In this document: positions 62,526 to 64,000 of the stretch, one piece after another
Position numbering within the stretch: position 1 is the stretch's first letter
How the letters are laid out: each line of letters opens with the position of its first letter
DNA from: Meiothermus hypogaeus
Lineage (GTDB): Bacteria > Deinococcota > Deinococci > Deinococcales > Thermaceae
Length of the DNA: 64,000 bases
NCBI RefSeq assembly: GCF_003574035.1
Contig: NZ_QWKY01000004.1
Span: 1 to 64,000 of the forward strand
Direction: 5' to 3'
Program-made: the position numbers and the translations under genes
The notes under the pieces: generated by a model
The model's input: the letters and a program-made list of their open reading frames with translations, nothing else
What the model was told of the DNA's origin: nothing
The model's database searches: none

Positions 62526-63101
62526 ATGAAAGTGCCGCTTGGCCAGCTTTTTTGGGCGTTTTTGCAGGTAGGCCTGGTGGCTTTTGGGGGTGGGGGCAAC
62601 GCCCAGCTCTACCAGGCCCTGGTGCTCAGGCGGGCCTGGATGGCCGAGCGGGAGTTTCTGGAAACCACCGCACTGTGCCGCATTCTGCCGGGGCCTGTCT
62701 TTGCAAACACCGCGGCCCACCTGGGCATGCGCCTGGGGGGCGTGGTGGGGGGTGCGCTGGCCCTGTTGGGCGTGCTAACCCCTGGGGCCCTGCTGATGCT
62801 CCTCCTGAGCTTCGCTTATTTCCGCTTTGGTGCAGTGCCGGGCTCGCTGGCCGAGAGTGCTCTGAACGGGGTGGCGGCTGCGGCCATCGGGCTGATTCTG
62901 GCCACCATGCTGCGCCAGGCCCCCATTGCGCTGGACTCGCGCAAGGCAGTTTTGCTGGCCCTGGGGGTTTTTGTTACCTATGGCCTGCTGCACTGGCCGT
63001 TGCTTCTGGTGCTGCTCATGTTTGTGCCGGTGGGCATGGCCCTCTACTGGCAGGAGGCCGCCGAAACCTGGCCGGGCTCGGAGGTGGAGCCCCGTGGCTG
63101 A
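62526..63101 (+). CDS. chrA: chromate transporter, short chain (first half)
   Basis: This 191-aa CHR-family protein has about six helices and begins QLFWAFLQVGLVAFGGGGNAQLYQALV. The conserved ALCRILPGPVFANTAAHLG follows. Short-chain CHR proteins work as heterodimers of two antiparallel halves; the partner follows immediately. Substrates are chromate or sulfate-like anions. The start codon is 7 nt after a TATCAT box. It overlaps the next gene by 8 nt. Confidence 0.87.
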   Translation: MKVPLGQLFWAFLQVGLVAFGGGGNAQLYQALVLRRAWMAEREFLETTALCRILPGPVFANTAAHLGMRLGGVVGGALALLGVLTPGALLMLLLSFAYFRFGAVPGSLAESALNGVAAAAIGLILATMLRQAPIALDSRKAVLLALGVFVTYGLLHWPLLLVLLMFVPVGMALYWQEAAETWPGSEVEPRG

Positions 63102-63621
63102 GGTGATAGAGGTCTTCCTGGCGTTTTTGCGCTTTGGGGTGCTGAGCTTTGGTGGGGGCATGGCCAACCTGCCGGAGATGGCGCGGGTCATCATCGGCAA
63201 CGGCTGGGTCACGGGCCAGCAGTTTGCCGATGGTTTTGCCCTGGGGCAGTTTGTACCGGGGCCCAACATGCTGGCGGTGCTGTTTTACGGCCTGAGCGCC
63301 GCCGGTGTGCCGGGAGCCCTGGCGGCTCTGCTGGGCATGTTTCTGCCCGGCGCGCTGGGGGCCATGTGGCTGGTAAAAGGCTGGGCGTGGATGGCCCGGG
63401 CCCGCTGGAGCCGCGCCCTGCGCAAAGCCCTGGTGCCCATCAGCATGGGCCTTAGCGCCAGCATGGTGCTGGTGCTTGTGCAGCTTGGGGTGGACGGGCT
63501 AGGCTGGTTTGCGCTGCTGGCCGCGGCCACCTTGCTGATTTACCGGGGGGTAAATGTGGTCTGGGTGATTGGCGGGGGTGCAGCGCTGGGGCTGTTGGCA
63601 GCGCTTTTGCCGCTCAGGTAG
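63094..63621 (+). CDS. chrA: chromate transporter, short chain (second half)
   Basis: This 175-aa partner of the preceding gene has FLAFLRFGVLSFGGGMANLPEMAR, the conserved FALGQFVPGPNMLAVLFYG and about five to six helices. GTG 63094 lies inside the 3' end of the first half, so the subunits are coupled. The final codons overlap a broken GNAT gene on the other strand. Confidence 0.87.
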   Translation: MAEVIEVFLAFLRFGVLSFGGGMANLPEMARVIIGNGWVTGQQFADGFALGQFVPGPNMLAVLFYGLSAAGVPGALAALLGMFLPGALGAMWLVKGWAWMARARWSRALRKALVPISMGLSASMVLVLVQLGVDGLGWFALLAAATLLIYRGVNVVWVIGGGAALGLLAALLPLR

Positions 63622-63805
63622 CCCACTCCACCGCCACCAGGCTCGATTGGGCCAAAGCCCACCGACCTATGAATTTTTTGGTTTTGTAAACTGTCCTTTT
63701 GAATCCGGTATGGGGTAGCACCGGGCTGTCGGGCCAGACGGCATTACGAACCCTGGCCAGCTCGAGGTAATCGGTGGGAGTGAAGGGGCCAATGGTCAGG
63801 CTAAT
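63614..63805 (-). pseudogene. GNAT gene interrupted by repeat copy H
   Basis: Starting at an ATT codon after GGAAGGAG, the minus strand reads LTIGPFTPTDYLELARVRNAVWPDSPV, a typical GNAT N-terminus. It then passes in frame into repeat copy H (63661-63710) and on through SSLVAVEWAT to a stop at 63614. The acetyl-CoA motif is missing. This looks like a tandem GNAT gene damaged by the repeat and an associated deletion. Confidence 0.6.
63661..63710 (-). repeat. MITE-like repeat, copy H (half copy)
   Basis: Only one arm and the loop of the A/T-rich hairpin remain (TTTTTTGGTTTTGTAAACTG, then TCCTTTTGAATCCGGTA). The rest of the element and any duplicated triplet are missing. It lies inside a broken GNAT gene. 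Confidence 0.75.
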
Positions 63806-64000
63806 GCTCCTTCCTTGGCACTTAGAGCTTCTTCCTTCAACGTCAGCACATAGTCTGCCCAGATCGGCTGCTTTACAAAGCCCAGCGCTTCGTTGATGGA
63901 AAGCATGGCGTGGTTGTTCGACTCGTTGCCGGTGCGAATCTCCCTGGCTCCGTAGGCCTGGGCAAAGCGGATGCCCAGCAGTTTTAGAGCCAGGGCCAGC
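63796..64000 (-). CDS. GNAT acetyltransferase, C-terminal part (runs off window)
   Basis: The frame enters from the window edge and ends at 63796 (TGA). It reads LGIRFAQAYGAREIRTGNESNNHAML then SINEALGFVKQPIWADYVLTL, the usual GNAT C-terminus. The 5' part is outside the window. The broken GNAT gene downstream overlaps its end, a tandem pair arrangement. Confidence 0.75.
   Translation of the reverse strand, partial: LALALKLLGIRFAQAYGAREIRTGNESNNHAMLSINEALGFVKQPIWADYVLTLKEEALSAKEGALA

Overview
The window is a piece of a moderately high-GC chromosome of the Deinococcota, family Thermaceae, most likely a Meiothermus species. This rests on DnaA, ParAB, [LysW]-lysine hydrolase and seven-iron ferredoxin proteins of Thermaceae type, on the order mnmG-rsmG-parA-parB | oriC-dnaA-dnaN-eno-pyk, and on many probably leaderless genes whose -10 box ends 6-8 nt before the start codon. 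The species cannot be named from sequence alone. No rRNA, tRNA or CRISPR was found.

Layout. 0.3-2 kb: ridA-usp-ridA cluster. 2.3-4.4 kb: a hypothetical gene, a DnaA-box cluster, a GNAT gene and a two-domain sulfurtransferase. 4.4-5.4 kb: two colliding, truncated IS elements. 5.5-7.9 kb: comEA-comEC. 7.9-12.4 kb (minus strand): mnmG, a small LAGLIDADG-type gene, rsmG, parA, parB, with parS-like half-sites between mnmG and the LAGLIDADG gene. 12.6-18.9 kb: dnaA, oriC with about 13 DnaA boxes and a DnaA-trio-like tract, dnaN, eno, pyk. 19-31 kb: hydrolase, orphan N6-adenine methyltransferase, GntR regulator, DUF2087-PLP enzyme with azlCD and an EamA exporter, stalk-domain protein, LLM oxidoreductase, prenyl synthase, pspA. 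31-38 kb: small membrane proteins, dxs, an MBL hydrolase between 120-bp direct repeats, and a persulfide-stress operon (disulfide oxidoreductase, rhodanese, CstR-like repressor) with two operators. 38-47.4 kb: GGDEF protein, trmL, lysK, ferredoxin, MFS carrier, and two two-component systems meeting tail to tail. 47.6-51.7 kb: envelope proteins, a dioxygenase, and an apbE-DUF2271-PepSY cluster for extracytoplasmic flavin chemistry. 51.7-56.8 kb: sugar ABC importer operon with a glycosidase but no ATPase. 57-64 kb: tsaE, delta-60-repeat lipoprotein, MFS, macro domain, C45 peptidase, phosphatase, chromate transporter pair and GNAT remnants.

The most striking non-genic feature is an interspersed repeat with eight copies (A-H) in the window. 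Complete copies are 124-157 bp and have TACCRGATTC inverted ends. They carry two hairpins whose stems change by compensatory substitution between copies. In all five complete copies the element is flanked by a matching 3-bp direct repeat of form TNA (TTA or TGA). It therefore looks like a non-autonomous mobile element (MITE) with conserved folding. One copy's target duplication is itself the stop codon of a gene, and a half copy interrupts a GNAT gene.
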